A stretch of 64,000 nt of DNA from Limnephilus marmoratus (Eukaryota > Arthropoda > Insecta > Trichoptera > Limnephilidae), in the NCBI GenBank assembly GCA_917880885.1, contig OU862928.1:38986962-39050961 (forward strand). Direction: 5' to 3'. Each line of letters opens with the position of its first letter. Positions within the stretch are counted from its first letter, which is position 1. Positions 40,413-51,990 of the stretch are shown piece after piece. The notes under the pieces are model-generated. The model saw only the letters and a list, made by a program, of their open reading frames with translations, was not told the DNA's origin and did no database searches. Position numbers and translations under genes: made by a program.

Positions 40413-41558
40413 CTAGCTGATCCGACGAACTTCGTACCGCCTCAGAATCAATAACTGTTAAATTAAATTAAGTTTTTTTATTAAATTAAAAATTACACAA
40501 TGAAGCGATGCCCAACTGTTCGTGTTTTGTTTTTGTCAGTATCAGAGATGGCGTTGTGTACGGATTTATATTTTTTGTGATTTTCTTACTTTTCCACTTA
40601 CTTACGGGAATTTTAGAAAGGAAGCGGGTACGGGTGCCGCCGCCCCGGGAACCATTTATTGGATAACCAACACCTCTGCCATAGGTCACCCCAAGTGGTT
40701 CGCTACGCTTGGTTTTAGCAGGGGTACCCGGGTTCATGGGGTGACTTTAGTGCGGGTCTTGGCGGTGGATGCGTCTGCCCACCTGCTGCGTGGCGGGCCG
40801 GATCGAGAAAGACTGGTTAAGGGAGATCTTTTGACCTTTTGACATTTCCAGCCGGATTCTCTCGACCAATGGGTCGAAAGAGTCCAGCTGGAAAAGTCAA
40901 GGTAAAAGATCAATTCTGGTCAAGGCAATGGCTTTGCACCGCAGTTGGAGGGATGGTTTCACTCCCGGATACACTGACCTCCAGATTCCTACCCACCCCT
41001 CATGCCTTTTTCCTTCCCAGAACATCCTACCCTACCATTCCTTAAATAGACACTCCACACAGCATCCCCAAAGATGACATAGGTCCAGAGTGGAGCTTAC
41101 GTAAAAAAAAATGCGTTTCATTTCAGAGATTTATTATTATTGTATTTTTCCTTTGGAGGGGTGCAGAGACATACGTTCACCGTTTGTCTCATTTTCGACT
41201 ATTATATAGTGTGTAAGAAAGAGGGGCAGCGTTATATGATTAAGAACAAAAGCGAAACAATCAGCGCATTGACATTTGACGTTTTTGAATTTTTGGTATT
41301 CACGCTCAGTTAAATATTATACCTATCACAATATTGCTGCAGTTCTTTCAAAATATGAGAAATCGTTCCATACAAAATGCATGAAAAAATTAATTTTCTT
41401 CATAACTTTCTTTTTCGTGAATTTTTGAGATGTTTTAATGCTTATTCTGTTATCCGGGGTGGAGACAAATGCAATAAATCAAAGATCATCAAAATCGGTC
41501 CAGCCGATCTCGAGTTATAAATAGTGTAACTAATCCGACTTTGGTTTATATATTAAGA
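40413..41558 (-). mobile_element. Second copy of the Helitron carrying repeat beta
   Basis: The minus-strand 5' end is TCTTAATATATAAACC after A, and the 3' end ..CTAG (40413-40416) before T, as in 24047-25089. It contains repeat beta at 40620-41105 with an internal partial duplication (ttttgacctttt..gaaagagtcc). It lies about 440 bp upstream of exon 1 of the host gene. Confidence 0.8.
40620..41105 (-). repeat. Repeat beta within the second Helitron
   Basis: Inverse of 24505-24905, including ggtcaccccaagtggttcgctacg and actccacacagcatcccc. Near 40840-40930 a short segment is repeated in inverse orientation. Confidence 0.65.
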
Positions 41559-42542
41559 TAGTAGTATTCGAATACTGATGGAAAAAAAATTAATTTTATA
41601 AAAAAGAACTCGTATCTGGAAGCCGAATAAACTTTATTAAAGCAAACATTATAAAGATTTACCAAAACAAAAGAAATTCCAGTGGAAAAACGTTTAGAGT
41701 TTTGGTGACTCAATTCCAGGATCTTTAAATAGTTTAACATAATGAAGCGCGTAGTTTCAAAAACACAGGGAAAATGTCGGTGGTGTTCCCCATTCCTTTT
41801 TTATTATTATTGTCTATTGTGATTAATACGAAAAACGCTTAAATCTTCAACCTGTTATAAGGTCGTCACAAAACGAGCAAGTACCGGAAATAATAACCGT
41901 TTAAATAGAATTTCGGAAAAGTAAAAAAATAATCCGCCTGTATTTTCAGATTTTACGGAATAATAATAATAACTTTTGTGAAAAGGCCCTAAACAAAGTT
42001 GTGATTCTTGCGAAAGAAAATTTACGAAAAACAGTTCACTATTTCATCACTCTTGGTCCATAGAAAACCATTGGACTTTCAGAAGACATTGCTCTTAATT
42101 TATTAGTTAAGAGGAGACATCCAAGGAAGAAAATGTGTAAAATCTTATGTAGTCATTATCAGAACCAATGGAAAACATGCAAGTGTTCTTCAAGGATTTG
42201 TATTGGGTTCCTTTTCATTTTAAATTAACTTTTATTACATAATAACAGATTTCACATTTTCATGTGCTGTGTACACATACGCAATAGAGAAATATAAAAA
42301 GACTTGCAAAGCGTTGCATCATGACTAAAACAAAATCAATACAAAAATATGTAAAAATACAATCCAGCACACATTAAGGATATAAATTCGAAAAATGTAC
42401 TAGAGGTGCATGGAAGTGTGGAAAGAAAAACATACATATTAATAATTATTGAAATCTAGAGGCGGGAGGTGGAAATTTATTTCAACCACGCAACTGTATT
42501 ACGCTTTTTTGTAAAATAATAGATAATTTTATTGAAATATAA
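41559..42542. other. Upstream intergenic sequence, nothing recognised
   Basis: AT-rich, no family resemblance. It separates the Helitron from the I-like LINE. Confidence 0.35.
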
Positions 42543-42647
42543 CCATGCACATTAGTTTTTTTTTTTTTTTTTCAATTATTTCTGGCTTTCACCCTTCAAG
42601 GGTGTTCTAGGCCATCATTTATAATTACAGAGAAAGGAAAGGTGAAT

Positions 42648-45600
42648 TTATATATTAATTTTATTTAAATGTGCAAATTTCAGAATTTTATGGAAGATTG
42701 GAGTAGAGTTCAGACTTAGAAGAGATGAGATGTTGAATGGAGGAGAGGCAATTTTTGATAACGCTTGATAGAAGAGAGGATATTTATTTAGAGAGGGACA
42801 ATCAAAAAATGTGTGATCTAAAGTTCCCACATCTAGACCACAGAACGTACAATCTGGGGAGTCAAGCACATGAATTTTATAAAGGTGAGAAGGAACGGAA
42901 CAATGTCCGATTCTCATACGAATAAGTAAGGAGATTTCTTTTTTGGAAAAATGGGGGAATTTTTGAAACCACGGTTTTGATGGGATAGTCCTTTGTATTG
43001 AGGCGTAGCGGGCACCCTTGGATTGACTAGCAATGTTCCAATACTCTGTCCAACCATTGCGGGATCTATCTTTGATGATGGAAAAAATATCAGACAGGGG
43101 AATATGGTTTACGAGGGTAACGGTAGGGTTAGACGCTCCTTGTTTTGCCAAGGAATCAGCAATATCGTTACCCACTATGCCAACATGTCCAGGAATCCAA
43201 ATCAGAGTGACAGTTTTTCCAGAGCTTTGAATGGAGGTTATCAATACTCGAATAAGACATACAAAGTGATCATCAGGATGAAGAAGAGGACTTGTTTTAA
43301 GTTTTTGGAGGGAACTGAGAGAGTCAGAGAGAACAAGAGAATGTTCAAAATTATTTTTTATTATATATTTGAGAGATTCAATAATCGCAATGCACTCGGC
43401 AGAAAATATTGAAAATTGGTTTGAAATTGAATAAAATATTCTTTCATTAGAATTATTGTGGTAAACATTAATACCAATACCACAGTTAGGAGAGTCCGGA
43501 GATTTGGAGCCATCAGTAAATAAACGAGAAGAGTTGGGCCATTTAGAAGAAATAATGTCATTGAACATATTATTGACAGTACGGGCTGGGAGATTGGAAT
43601 GACTTTTAAGGATGCCGATCCCTTCTAAAATCGTTGGGGATAGGGTGACGTGACTATATTTTAATTTGTACAAAGGAAGAAGATCATTTTTGATAATTTG
43701 AAGCTCTGAGAGAGAGCGAAAATTTTTACAGATGGCAGGGAGAGGTTTAGTTCGAGCTCTGATTGTAGATGAATGTGTTGAGTCGTTGAACAACGAGACT
43801 CTGGGAATAATCTGATGACTTTTAGAATTTAAACATTTAAGAACAAATTTGTCAGCAAATAATTGACGCCTTAAATAAAGAGGAGGATCAGAACATTCTA
43901 CTTGAAGGGAATTGATGGGCGACGATTGCATCGCGCCAGTTATTATTCGCAATGACTTAGATTGAATTTTGTCTAATTTAATGAGTGCATTTTTGGATGC
44001 AGTACTAAAAAGTGGGCAGGCATAGTCGAGATGACTTCGAATAAGTGCATTGTAGAGCAACTTAATGCAGATAGGATGAGCACCCCACCAAACGCCAGTC
44101 AATGATCTGATAATATTTAAATTTTTTTCACATTTAGTAACTATATTATTAATGTGGGAAGACCATTTAAGTTTCCTATCAAATGTTACTCCCAAAAATT
44201 TTACTTCGGAAGCATTGGGGATTGGAGAGTTTTTAAATAAAATTTGAACAGGGGGGTTATTATGACGATTTGAGAAGGTAACACACTGACTCTTTTGTAC
44301 TGAAAGTTCAAGACCATTTAAAGTAAGCCATGTGCAAAGGGCATCCATGGCTTCATTAAGATATTTGACGGCGGATGGAATTATTTTGGATGATAAGAAG
44401 AAAGCTATGTCATCTGCGAACTCAACAACTTTTACTTGAGGGGGAATGGTGACATGCATATCGTGTGTGTATATATTATACAGTAAGGGGGATAATACAT
44501 CGCCTTGGGGTAAACCCTTCCAAATTGACCTACTCTGAGGAGTAACATCTGGTAGCTCAATGAAAATTTTCCTATCGAGAAAAAGATTAATAATAGATTG
44601 GACAAACATGAGGGGTAAGCCAAGGCCTAAAAGTTTTTTTTTAAGAATTGGGATGGAAACATTGTCAAAGGCGCCTTCTATGTCTATAAAGACTGCAAGA
44701 CATACTTCTTTGTTAGAAATGGATAAATTAATATCAGTGCTGATGATGGCGAGGTTATCTTGTGTAGATTTCTTTTTCCTAAATCCAAATTGGGATGGAG
44801 AGAGAAGATGATTACTCTCGACAAAAAATTCTAACCGGTTTTTAATTAATTTTTCATAAATTTTACTAAGGGTGGATGAAAGAGCAATTGGCCTATAGTT
44901 GGATCCAGAATTGGGTGATTTGTTTAATTTTAGAATTGGGATGATTATTTGAGAACTCCAGTCATCAGGTATTATGCCAGTCTGGAAGATTTTATTTAAG
45001 ATGCTTAAAAAGTGATTTAGAACATTATCATTACTATTTTTGATAATGCTATAAGGTATACCATCTCTGCCTGGAGATGAGTCCTTGACTGTTGATAAAC
45101 AATTTTTTAATTCAATTAAAGTGAATGGAGAGTCAAGCCAATGATCAGACATAGGAGTGTTGTGGATTGGAGTTATTTCATCTAAGTTAGGTACAGAAGG
45201 GGGGGCAATTTTGTCCAAGAACTCGTCTATCCATTTAGAATGAGAAGCTCGAGGAGATGTTGGACTGAAGGAGGATCGAAATCTTCGAATCATAGACCAA
45301 ACTTCCGAAATTGGAGTGTTCGGAGATACTGAACTGCAGAAGTTGTACCACCCGGATTTTTTTTTTGACCTCAATACCCTTTTGGCATTGGCTTCGGCAT
45401 TTTTGTATATGAGATAGTTCTCCATAGTCATATTGTGACGATAGGAAAGAGATTTAGCTTTCCGAATTCTCACTACTTTGGAACATTCCTCATCCCACCA
45501 GGGAGATGGAGGGAGTTTTTTGAGAGATTTGGTTTTAGGGGGAGGATTTGATTTATTGATTGCAGTTACGAGCATTGATTTGAAGTTATCGTAGTCATCT

Positions 45601-46388
45601 TTGACAGATAATGTATCGGTATAGGATAAAGTTTGTATAAACTTATCCATATGTGAGTTAAATTCGTCCCATTTGGTGTGTTTTGTTTTAATCTTTGTCG
45701 AAATATGGGCCTTGTCTGAATGGAAAGAAGTTTGATAAGTGATGGTGATCGGGAAATGATCACTGGAGCAGGGGTCGGGGGACACCACCCACGAGGAGAG
45801 AGGTGCCAGATTAATAGAGCATATGGAGAGATCCACTGCACTGGGGTTTGTGTTGGGGCGAGAGATTCTAGTAGGAGATCCGTCATTCAAAAGAAAAAGG
45901 TTGGATTCATCTAGGAAATCCATCACACTTCGACCGTCTCGATCACAGAAAGCAGAACCCCAGACGGGGGAATGGGCATTAAAATCACCCAATAAATAGA
46001 AAGGAGGGCTTAGTTGACGGACAATTTGCAACCATGCTTGTTTATTGAAGTGCGATGTTGGGGGAAGATAGATAGAAACAAAGGAAGTGTCCTTTATTTT
46101 AGCTGCAACCATTTGAAAGTCAGCATTGGGGGGTTTGATATTATTTATTGGGAAAAACGGAAGGGATTTTTTAATAAAAAGGGCAGCACCACCGCCCGTA
46201 CCTTCCGGGCGATCATCGCGGAGACAGGAGTACCCTCCCACATTAAAGTGGGTGGATGGAGTAAACCATGTCTCCGAGACAGCAGCCACAGAAACAAGGT
46301 TTGAATTTAATAGGTTAAGAAGGTTTGATTTGTTAGAAATAGCACTGCGGCTATTCCACTGAAGAATTCTGACATCTTGAAGAGCCAT
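42648..46388 (-). CDS. LINE F ORF2: endonuclease / reverse transcriptase / RNase H
   Basis: 1246 residues, uninterrupted. APE-type endonuclease (1-220): N12, SETW 38-41, GDFNAH 134-139, SDHFP 209-213. Reverse transcriptase (about 470-760): FIDIEGAFD, PQGDVLSPLL, FADD 657-660. RNase H: TDGS with D959, E998, D1022, then PGHVGIVGND. C-terminal knuckle CTFC-x8-H-x4-C near 1200. The start ATG lies inside the end of ORF1 in another frame (46351-46388), so translation would need reinitiation or an internal start. All catalytic residues are present. The RNase H and domain order favour the I clade over jockey/CR1; R1/LOA-type elements remain a possibility. Confidence 0.95.
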   Translation of the reverse strand: MALQDVRILQWNSRSAISNKSNLLNLLNSNLVSVAAVSETWFTPSTHFNVGGYSCLRDDRPEGTGGGAALFIKKSLPFFPINNIKPPNADFQMVAAKIKDTSFVSIYLPPTSHFNKQAWLQIVRQLSPPFYLLGDFNAHSPVWGSAFCDRDGRSVMDFLDESNLFLLNDGSPTRISRPNTNPSAVDLSICSINLAPLSSWVVSPDPCSSDHFPITITYQTSFHSDKAHISTKIKTKHTKWDEFNSHMDKFIQTLSYTDTLSVKDDYDNFKSMLVTAINKSNPPPKTKSLKKLPPSPWWDEECSKVVRIRKAKSLSYRHNMTMENYLIYKNAEANAKRVLRSKKKSGWYNFCSSVSPNTPISEVWSMIRRFRSSFSPTSPRASHSKWIDEFLDKIAPPSVPNLDEITPIHNTPMSDHWLDSPFTLIELKNCLSTVKDSSPGRDGIPYSIIKNSNDNVLNHFLSILNKIFQTGIIPDDWSSQIIIPILKLNKSPNSGSNYRPIALSSTLSKIYEKLIKNRLEFFVESNHLLSPSQFGFRKKKSTQDNLAIISTDINLSISNKEVCLAVFIDIEGAFDNVSIPILKKKLLGLGLPLMFVQSIINLFLDRKIFIELPDVTPQSRSIWKGLPQGDVLSPLLYNIYTHDMHVTIPPQVKVVEFADDIAFFLSSKIIPSAVKYLNEAMDALCTWLTLNGLELSVQKSQCVTFSNRHNNPPVQILFKNSPIPNASEVKFLGVTFDRKLKWSSHINNIVTKCEKNLNIIRSLTGVWWGAHPICIKLLYNALIRSHLDYACPLFSTASKNALIKLDKIQSKSLRIITGAMQSSPINSLQVECSDPPLYLRRQLFADKFVLKCLNSKSHQIIPRVSLFNDSTHSSTIRARTKPLPAICKNFRSLSELQIIKNDLLPLYKLKYSHVTLSPTILEGIGILKSHSNLPARTVNNMFNDIISSKWPNSSRLFTDGSKSPDSPNCGIGINVYHNNSNERIFYSISNQFSIFSAECIAIIESLKYIIKNNFEHSLVLSDSLSSLQKLKTSPLLHPDDHFVCLIRVLITSIQSSGKTVTLIWIPGHVGIVGNDIADSLAKQGASNPTVTLVNHIPLSDIFSIIKDRSRNGWTEYWNIASQSKGARYASIQRTIPSKPWFQKFPHFSKKEISLLIRMRIGHCSVPSHLYKIHVLDSPDCTFCGLDVGTLDHTFFDCPSLNKYPLFYQALSKIASPPFNISSLLSLNSTPIFHKILKFAHLNKINI

Positions 46389-47775
46389 TTTGAATAAATG
46401 ATTTTAATGTGGAAATAATAGAAGCAGCGTTGGACGGTAGATTAGTTTGAGAAGAAATTAGGTCAATTAGAAGCGTAATAAGAGTTTGAATAAATGAAGA
46501 ATTATCTTGGGAGAGTTGTTCAGAGAGCTTTTGATAGTTTGTTGAGGATGAATTATAATTGTTTGCGCACCCATTTGTGGCGTGTGAAAGAGGAGAACCA
46601 TTGGGATTTAAGAGAAGTGAGTTGTGTTGTTGCTGATCGTATCCACGAGCCTGTTTAAAGATAGGGTTTTTGTATGTGAATTTTGTTGAACGGGAAGATG
46701 TTGAGGAGGAGGCGAGAGGGTTGGATGAAGAGTTACTGGATAAAACCTCGGAAAATGATTTTTTGACAGGCGGGAATAATTTAGAAGCCTGCAGAAAAGA
46801 CAAGTTCTCAGAGGCCATAGAAATTTTTATATTTTTTTGGCGAGATTGTTCGGGTCAAGAAGAGTTAATGGCGGAATGAGCGCCTAAGCAGTTAAAACAT
46901 TTAGGTGAAGAGAGAGAAGAACATTGGTCAGCCGAGTGGTTTTCTCCACATTTGAAACATCTGGGAGGGGATCTGCATGCAGCTTTGGTATGACCAAAAC
47001 GGCAGCAGTTGTAACATTGAGTGGTGGGATAAGTGTACATTTCAACTGGTAAGGAGTTGAAAAATAAATAAATATGGGAGGGAAGAGATTGTCCTTCGAA
47101 TGTGATGACGACAGATTGGGAGGGCTTCCAGGAAACGATGCCCTCAGAGGTGTCCTTATAATTTAGCCTCCTGGCTTTTATGGGATTGCCGATATGTTGG
47201 GGGGTTGAAAGTGAGGATAGGATTTCTGGAATGGACAGATCGGTCGAGATACCCCTGACCAGGCCCATTCGAGTGACATTGAAAGTTGGGATGTACGCCT
47301 TGAATTTAGAATTAGATGAAATAAATATATTTTTGATAAAGCTGTTGGCGGCTGAACCTGACAGGAATTCAACAGAGATTCGGAAGCGACCCTCGGCTTT
47401 AACACCTCCAGGTTTAATCGAAAGGTTCTTGTTATTTGAAAAAAATTTACCAAATTCAAGAGGATGGATGGTTTTACCTTGTTCAGTTTTTTGCGCATAT
47501 ACAATGTAGGGGCCACGGGAATGAGTAGAGTAAAAGATTGTTGGAGGAGGTTGAGGAAGAGCTGGAGGGGACTGAGAAGACAAAGGCGAATCATGTTTTT
47601 TTGGGGAAAGGGGACTAAATTTTCTTTTTTTAATTGAGGTTAGGATGACAGATTCATTGTCTGAAATGTTTGAATGTTCTGAAAAGTCTATTTTATCTGA
47701 AATGTCTCCATCTGGAGGGTCAGGAGGGGGATCTGGGGGCTTTGTAAGGGGTACAGGAGGGAAATCCTCCTCCAT
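46351..47775 (-). CDS. LINE F ORF1: Gag-like zinc-knuckle protein with one in-frame UGA
   Basis: One frame from ATG 47775 to the stop at 46351, broken only by TGA at 46855-46857 (306 codons before; an in-frame ATG at 46818 follows). The N-terminus is acidic and proline-rich. The centre has the GISTDLSIPEILSSL type seen in I-element ORF1. Knuckles are CYNC-x4-H-x4-C, CFKC-x3-H-x4-C and CFNC-x3-H-x6-[stop]. The stop stands exactly where the last Cys of the third knuckle belongs, so a TGT/TGC-to-TGA change is likely. After the stop comes a Ser/Asn-rich tail. Confidence 0.85.
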
Positions 47776-47994
47776 TGTTCAAAAAATTACAGCTTATATA
47801 AAAAGTGAGAGAAGTAAAAAAATTATATAAATATCTGAAAATGAGCAGCAAGAAGTGACTCCTGGAAGATCAGGGGGGAGAAGATTCCAACACACTAAAC
47901 TTTTTACAGCCAAAACACAATAAAAAGATTGGTTTAAGAATATTTTTTGAAAGAGCAAAACAAAAGAACTGATGACAGCCCATGCACATTAGTT

Positions 47995-48504
47995 AATATA
48001 CCATATTATATCAACAATTTCAACAAATAAATAAATAAAAAAAAACAGGAAAATTAAATCTATTCTGTACTTAATTCCGGTCATAATCTTATGCACGAAT
48101 CGCTAATATTTTATTAGACTAAAAAAAAACACTGTTATTTGTGGTAGAAAAAAAACGGTCCTTTAAAGGATCATATATTTTTTCGAGCCATTACAACTAA
48201 TCGTTTTAAATCAATGATTAATCATAATTAGGAAACGTAACAATTTTTAAAAAAAGCACTCGGCATCCAAAGGGTTGACGTTCTTACTATTGCGAAGTGC
48301 AAGTATGTGGACGCGATAAACGGTTTTGCACGCGGCCATAGCACGTAAGAAGCAGCTGTTTTTCAAATCATGGCAATAACAATAACAGGAAATCGATGCG
48401 GTGACGACATTGATAATATTTGTATTTTTGAACTCCTTTCCAAACGAAAAACAACAAAAAGGACTGAAAATATGTTTGTTTGGTTGTTTGATTACTATTT
48501 TCGT
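47995..48504. other. Intergenic sequence, nothing firm
   Basis: An open minus-strand frame at 48247-48555 has no recognisable domain. tcggcatccaaagggttgac (48251-48270) resembles ggatgccag..aaccctct near 40135; this may be a decayed terminal repeat. Confidence 0.3.
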
Positions 48505-48695
48505 CAATAAAAAGACCGTCAGACACAAAATTCGCCCCGTTCTAGGACATTCCACGGGGAGCCATGGAGCTACGAAAATATAAATAACACCGAATTCAAT
48601 ATTTTTGCGACGATATCCTTCGTCATTTTTTAACCCGTCTCCTGTCGGGTGGAACCCGGGCGGTCCCCTCCCCCCCCCCCCTTGCTACGCTACTG
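48505..48695. mobile_element. MITE copy 2, right half
   Basis: Matches 1120-1312 of copy 1 (agacacaaaattcgc, cacgggga, catccttcgt, cgggtgg-acccgg) and keeps the terminus GCTACGCTACTG. Confidence 0.6.
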
Positions 48696-48769
48696 AGCAT
48701 ACATATTCTGAATTTCCAATAAATCAATTCAAATATTGAAAATAATAATTTTTTAAACTAACGCATTTC

Positions 48770-50050
48770 ATGAATATTATAATGACGGGATATTATAATT
48801 CCAATTTTAAATATTATATTACAGGTAGACTCAATCGCGTGTTTGAATTTTTCCACAATCACATGCAATTTTGAAAATGAAACTTAAATACAAATCAAAA
48901 GTTATAGAGTTCATTGAACCGCAGTTAGAGATGGAGGCACATTCTAAAATAGTATTTATAATACCTAACGCAGACCCATGAAAAATCACGGGATATTATA
49001 ATTAAAATTTTAAACATTATATTTATATTAAAGGCAGGTACCTACCCACTTAATTTCATGTTTGAATTTTTTTTAGTTGGTTGAACCACTATTACAAAAT
49101 AGGCACATTCGAAATTAGTCTTTTTACTACCTAAAGCATTCCCGTGAAAAATCACGGAATATTATAATTAAAATTTTAAACATTATATTTATATTAAAGA
49201 TAGGTACCTACCCACTTAATTTCATGTTTGAATTTTTTTTTTGTTGGTTGAACCGCTACAAAATAGGTACATTCGAAATTAGTCTTTTTACTACCTAAAG
49301 CATTCCCGTGAAAAATCACTGAATATTATAATTCTAATTTTAAATATTGTACTATCGGTAGGTACCTACTTAATCGAAAGTTTGAATTTTTCCACAATCA
49401 GTTCCAATTTTGAAAATGAAACTTGAATTTAAAGCAAAAGTTCTAGAGTTCATTGAACCAGAGGTACGGACAGGGGCACATATACATGGCGCAAAAAGCG
49501 CAAAAAAATCACGGGATATTATAATTCCTGTATTAAATAATATTACTCTATAGGTAGGTAACTGTTTAGTCGCAAGTTTGAATTTTTCCCACAATCAGTT
49601 CCAATTTTCACTGTTCACTGTTACAGACGGAGGCATATTCGAAATTAGTATTTTTAATACCTAATGCACACCCATGAAAAATCACGCGATATTATAATTC
49701 CAATTTTAAATATTATATTACAGGTAGGTACCTACTTACTTAATTACATGTATGAATTTTTCCACAAACAGTTTCAATTTTGAAAATAATACTTAATTTC
49801 AAAGCAAAAGTTCTAGAGTTTATTAAACCGGAGTAACAGACAGAGGCACAACCGAAATTAGTATTTTAATACCTACCGCAGACGGGATATACCTATATCC
49901 AATTTCAAATATTATATTATAGGTAGGTTACTAAACGCATGTGTGTATTTCTTAACAACTTTGAAAATAATACTTAAAATCAAAGTAAAATTTCTAGAGT
50001 TCATTGGCTGCGGTTACAGACAGAGGCACAATCGAAATCAATGTTTTTAA
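48770..50050. repeat. Tandem array of seven diverged 165-200-bp units
   Basis: The anchor acgggatattataatt recurs at about 48786, 48987, 49153, 49317, 49510, 49683 and 49881. Each unit continues tttaaatattat..aggtaggtacctact, tttgaatttttccaca, aaagcaaaagttctagagttcattgaac, agaggcacattcgaaattag, ctaacgca. Two short units lack a block of about 35 bp. Confidence 0.75.
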
Positions 50051-50271
50051 CAATAATGAAAGTGAACAAAGCACATATATTAGGGACGGGCTATCAAGGT
50101 AATTGCATACACAGGGGAAATTCACTCCATTTATTAAGATTGAAGATAATGTTTTTTTATTCCTCGGATAAACCTTTAGAAAAAATTAATAAAATATATA
50201 CCTAATAGAGTTAGATATCCATAGGATAACATGTATTTAAATAAACAAATAAATACCTACTCGCAACAGGT

Positions 50272-50665
50272 AGAAAACTCTGCTAACTTATCCGGCACAT
50301 AACCACTATTCATGGATTCAAGTACCAAAAAGCATACACGAACAAAAGTACACGTGGATAAGCGAACGCTTTTTGGGTTGTCCTGGTACTGCAGTGCCAC
50401 CGAGATGTTTGAAGAAGGGCGCGTTCCCGGATTCCGAACACTAATAAAAAAACGGATCACCAGCTACAGAACGCGATTGGCCTCGAGCGAAAACACTCTT
50501 GTGATGGCAGCATTCCACTTCTGGCAGGGTCCCATTTATAAGCGATGGAGCCACTTCCTGATGACCTAGATAACAAAAAGTTAACTTTTTTCAAATTTTA
50601 TTTTCATTTTTGTATTATTAATATTTTCTTTTATTTATTTCCTTTCATTATGTAAAAAAAAAAAA
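50272..50665 (+). pseudogene. LINE G: C-terminal pol fragment
   Basis: 50312-50569 encodes LFGLSWYCSATEMFEEGRVPGFRTLIKKR..SYRTRL..SEN, matching the common LINE motif after RT (F..LFGL.R.CSAS.MF.E.RV..F..L.RKR..S). A 3' UTR and poly(A) run follow (50653-50665). Upstream is truncated. Confidence 0.65.
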
Positions 50666-50749
50666 ATCTTTCATATTGAAATATTTTAATTTAATGTATT
50701 ATATATGTATAATATGGAACTCGTGGGACTGCACCACCCTCCCCGAGAT

Positions 50750-51290
50750 CGGGAAATATCTTGCTTCATCAATTTAAAAATACACACATGTTTGAAGAAC
50801 GAATAAGCACACGAGCCTTAAGAGAGTCAAATGTAAAATCTTTTAATATCCCAGTTTTTCAAACTTCTTATGGCCAAAGAAGTTTTAAATATAATGCAAT
50901 AAAGCTGTTCAATTCTCTTCCTCCTGAAATTACAAACACGCAATCCAAAAGTGCATTTAAAAGTAAAATCATTGATCACCTTAAATAAATATATCCAGCA
51001 CAAGTATTTAATAACATACTTACCTTTATATCTTCTGTGTGTATTTATGTAAACATGCTATTGCAATCTTCTATGAATATATGTAACATACTTGAATTGT
51101 ATATTTAATGAAAAAAAGATTTTATATCAACCTGTCATTTTCATAATATTACTTAAACAAAATCTTAGATAACCACTCTGTAAATTGCCATCTCAACACA
51201 GGCGTTTCACACCTAGTGCGATGGGCAATACGTCATTATTATAACCAAATGTAATATGAAAATAATGAAATAAATAAATAAAAAATAATA
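50750..51290 (+). mobile_element. LINE E: 3' end of a LINE A/C/D-type element
   Basis: 50761-50988 encodes TSYGQRSFKYNAIKLFNSLP, the C-terminal box also present in LINE A. The 3' UTR has CAACACAGGCG..CCTAGTGCGATGGG and a (TAAA)n tail. Confidence 0.7.
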
Positions 51291-51292
51291 AA

Positions 51293-51375
51293 CAAGTTCT
51301 GCTGTGTGATTATTATTACGTGTGGCAACTTTTCGACCTTCTTAAGGCATAATCAAACAATAGCATAGTCGCATA
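51293..51375. repeat. Short repeat shared with 39716-39800
   Basis: aataataaacaagttctgctg, acgtgtggcaacttttcgacc and cttaaggcataatcaaac are nearly identical in both places. Nature unknown. Confidence 0.6.
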
Positions 51376-51529
51376 CACCAAATCAAATGGGTATCCAGGC
51401 TCATTAGTTTAATCCGATAATTTACCATAAATGGGCAATGATAGCGGATGCAGCCCTAGTTAGTTGGGTCACTCTGGTTCCACGTCTGATGACCATCGGT
51501 GGATAAAATAACCATATAGTCAAATTGGA

Positions 51530-51990
51530 AAGATATACCAGACTATTGTAAGACCCGCGATAATGTATGCCTCCGAATGCTGGAATATGTACAACTCCTA
51601 CTCTAGGCAACTCGAAACAGCAGAAGTGCGAATGCTTAGATGGTCGGCAGGAGTATCACTAAAAGATAAGATTAAAAGTTTACGCATTCGTGGTAGCCTG
51701 GGTGTCACAGATATACACAGTAAGCTGGAGGAACAACAGTTGAGATGATATGGGCACATAAGACGGAAACCATCAGACCACACAGTGAAGCAGGCAATGT
51801 CTATGGAGCTTCATCGACAGTCTTCCAGAGGAAGACCGAAGAATTCCTGAATGACTCAATGCTCCAAAATACTTGATGAAGGCGATACTCAGAACAGAAG
51901 AAATTACAACCTGAGAACGAGAAGAGGCCACCCCAACAGCCTACCTAGGCAATAAGTTAGGACAGCGCAAGGAAGAAGAAGTCGCAGTAT
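51530..51990 (+). pseudogene. RTE/BovB-like LINE C-terminal fragment
   Basis: Reads TIVRPAIMYASECW, LETAEVRMLRW.AGVSLKDKIKS and, after a stop, GHIRRKPSD with SSRGRPK further on. This is the C-terminal pattern of RTE-type LINEs, but the sequence differs from the copies at 32, 53 and 60 kb, so it is a separate family. Confidence 0.65.

Larger units (their letters stand above)
42558..47979 (-). mobile_element. LINE F: full-length I-like LINE with 15-bp target duplication
   Basis: Target duplication ccatgcacattagtt at 42543-42557 and 47980-47994. A poly(A) tail on the minus strand appears as T's to 42572. ORF1 and ORF2 overlap by 38 bp. ORF2 carries an RNase H domain and a C-terminal CCHC, typical of the I group. 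ORF2 is intact, and ORF1 has one in-frame TGA. The exact duplication and open frames mark a young insertion. Confidence 0.92.

Noticed and set aside
48770..50050. CRISPR-like array
   Set aside because: Units are 165-200 bp and diverged throughout, without short identical repeats and unique spacers; the genome is eukaryotic.
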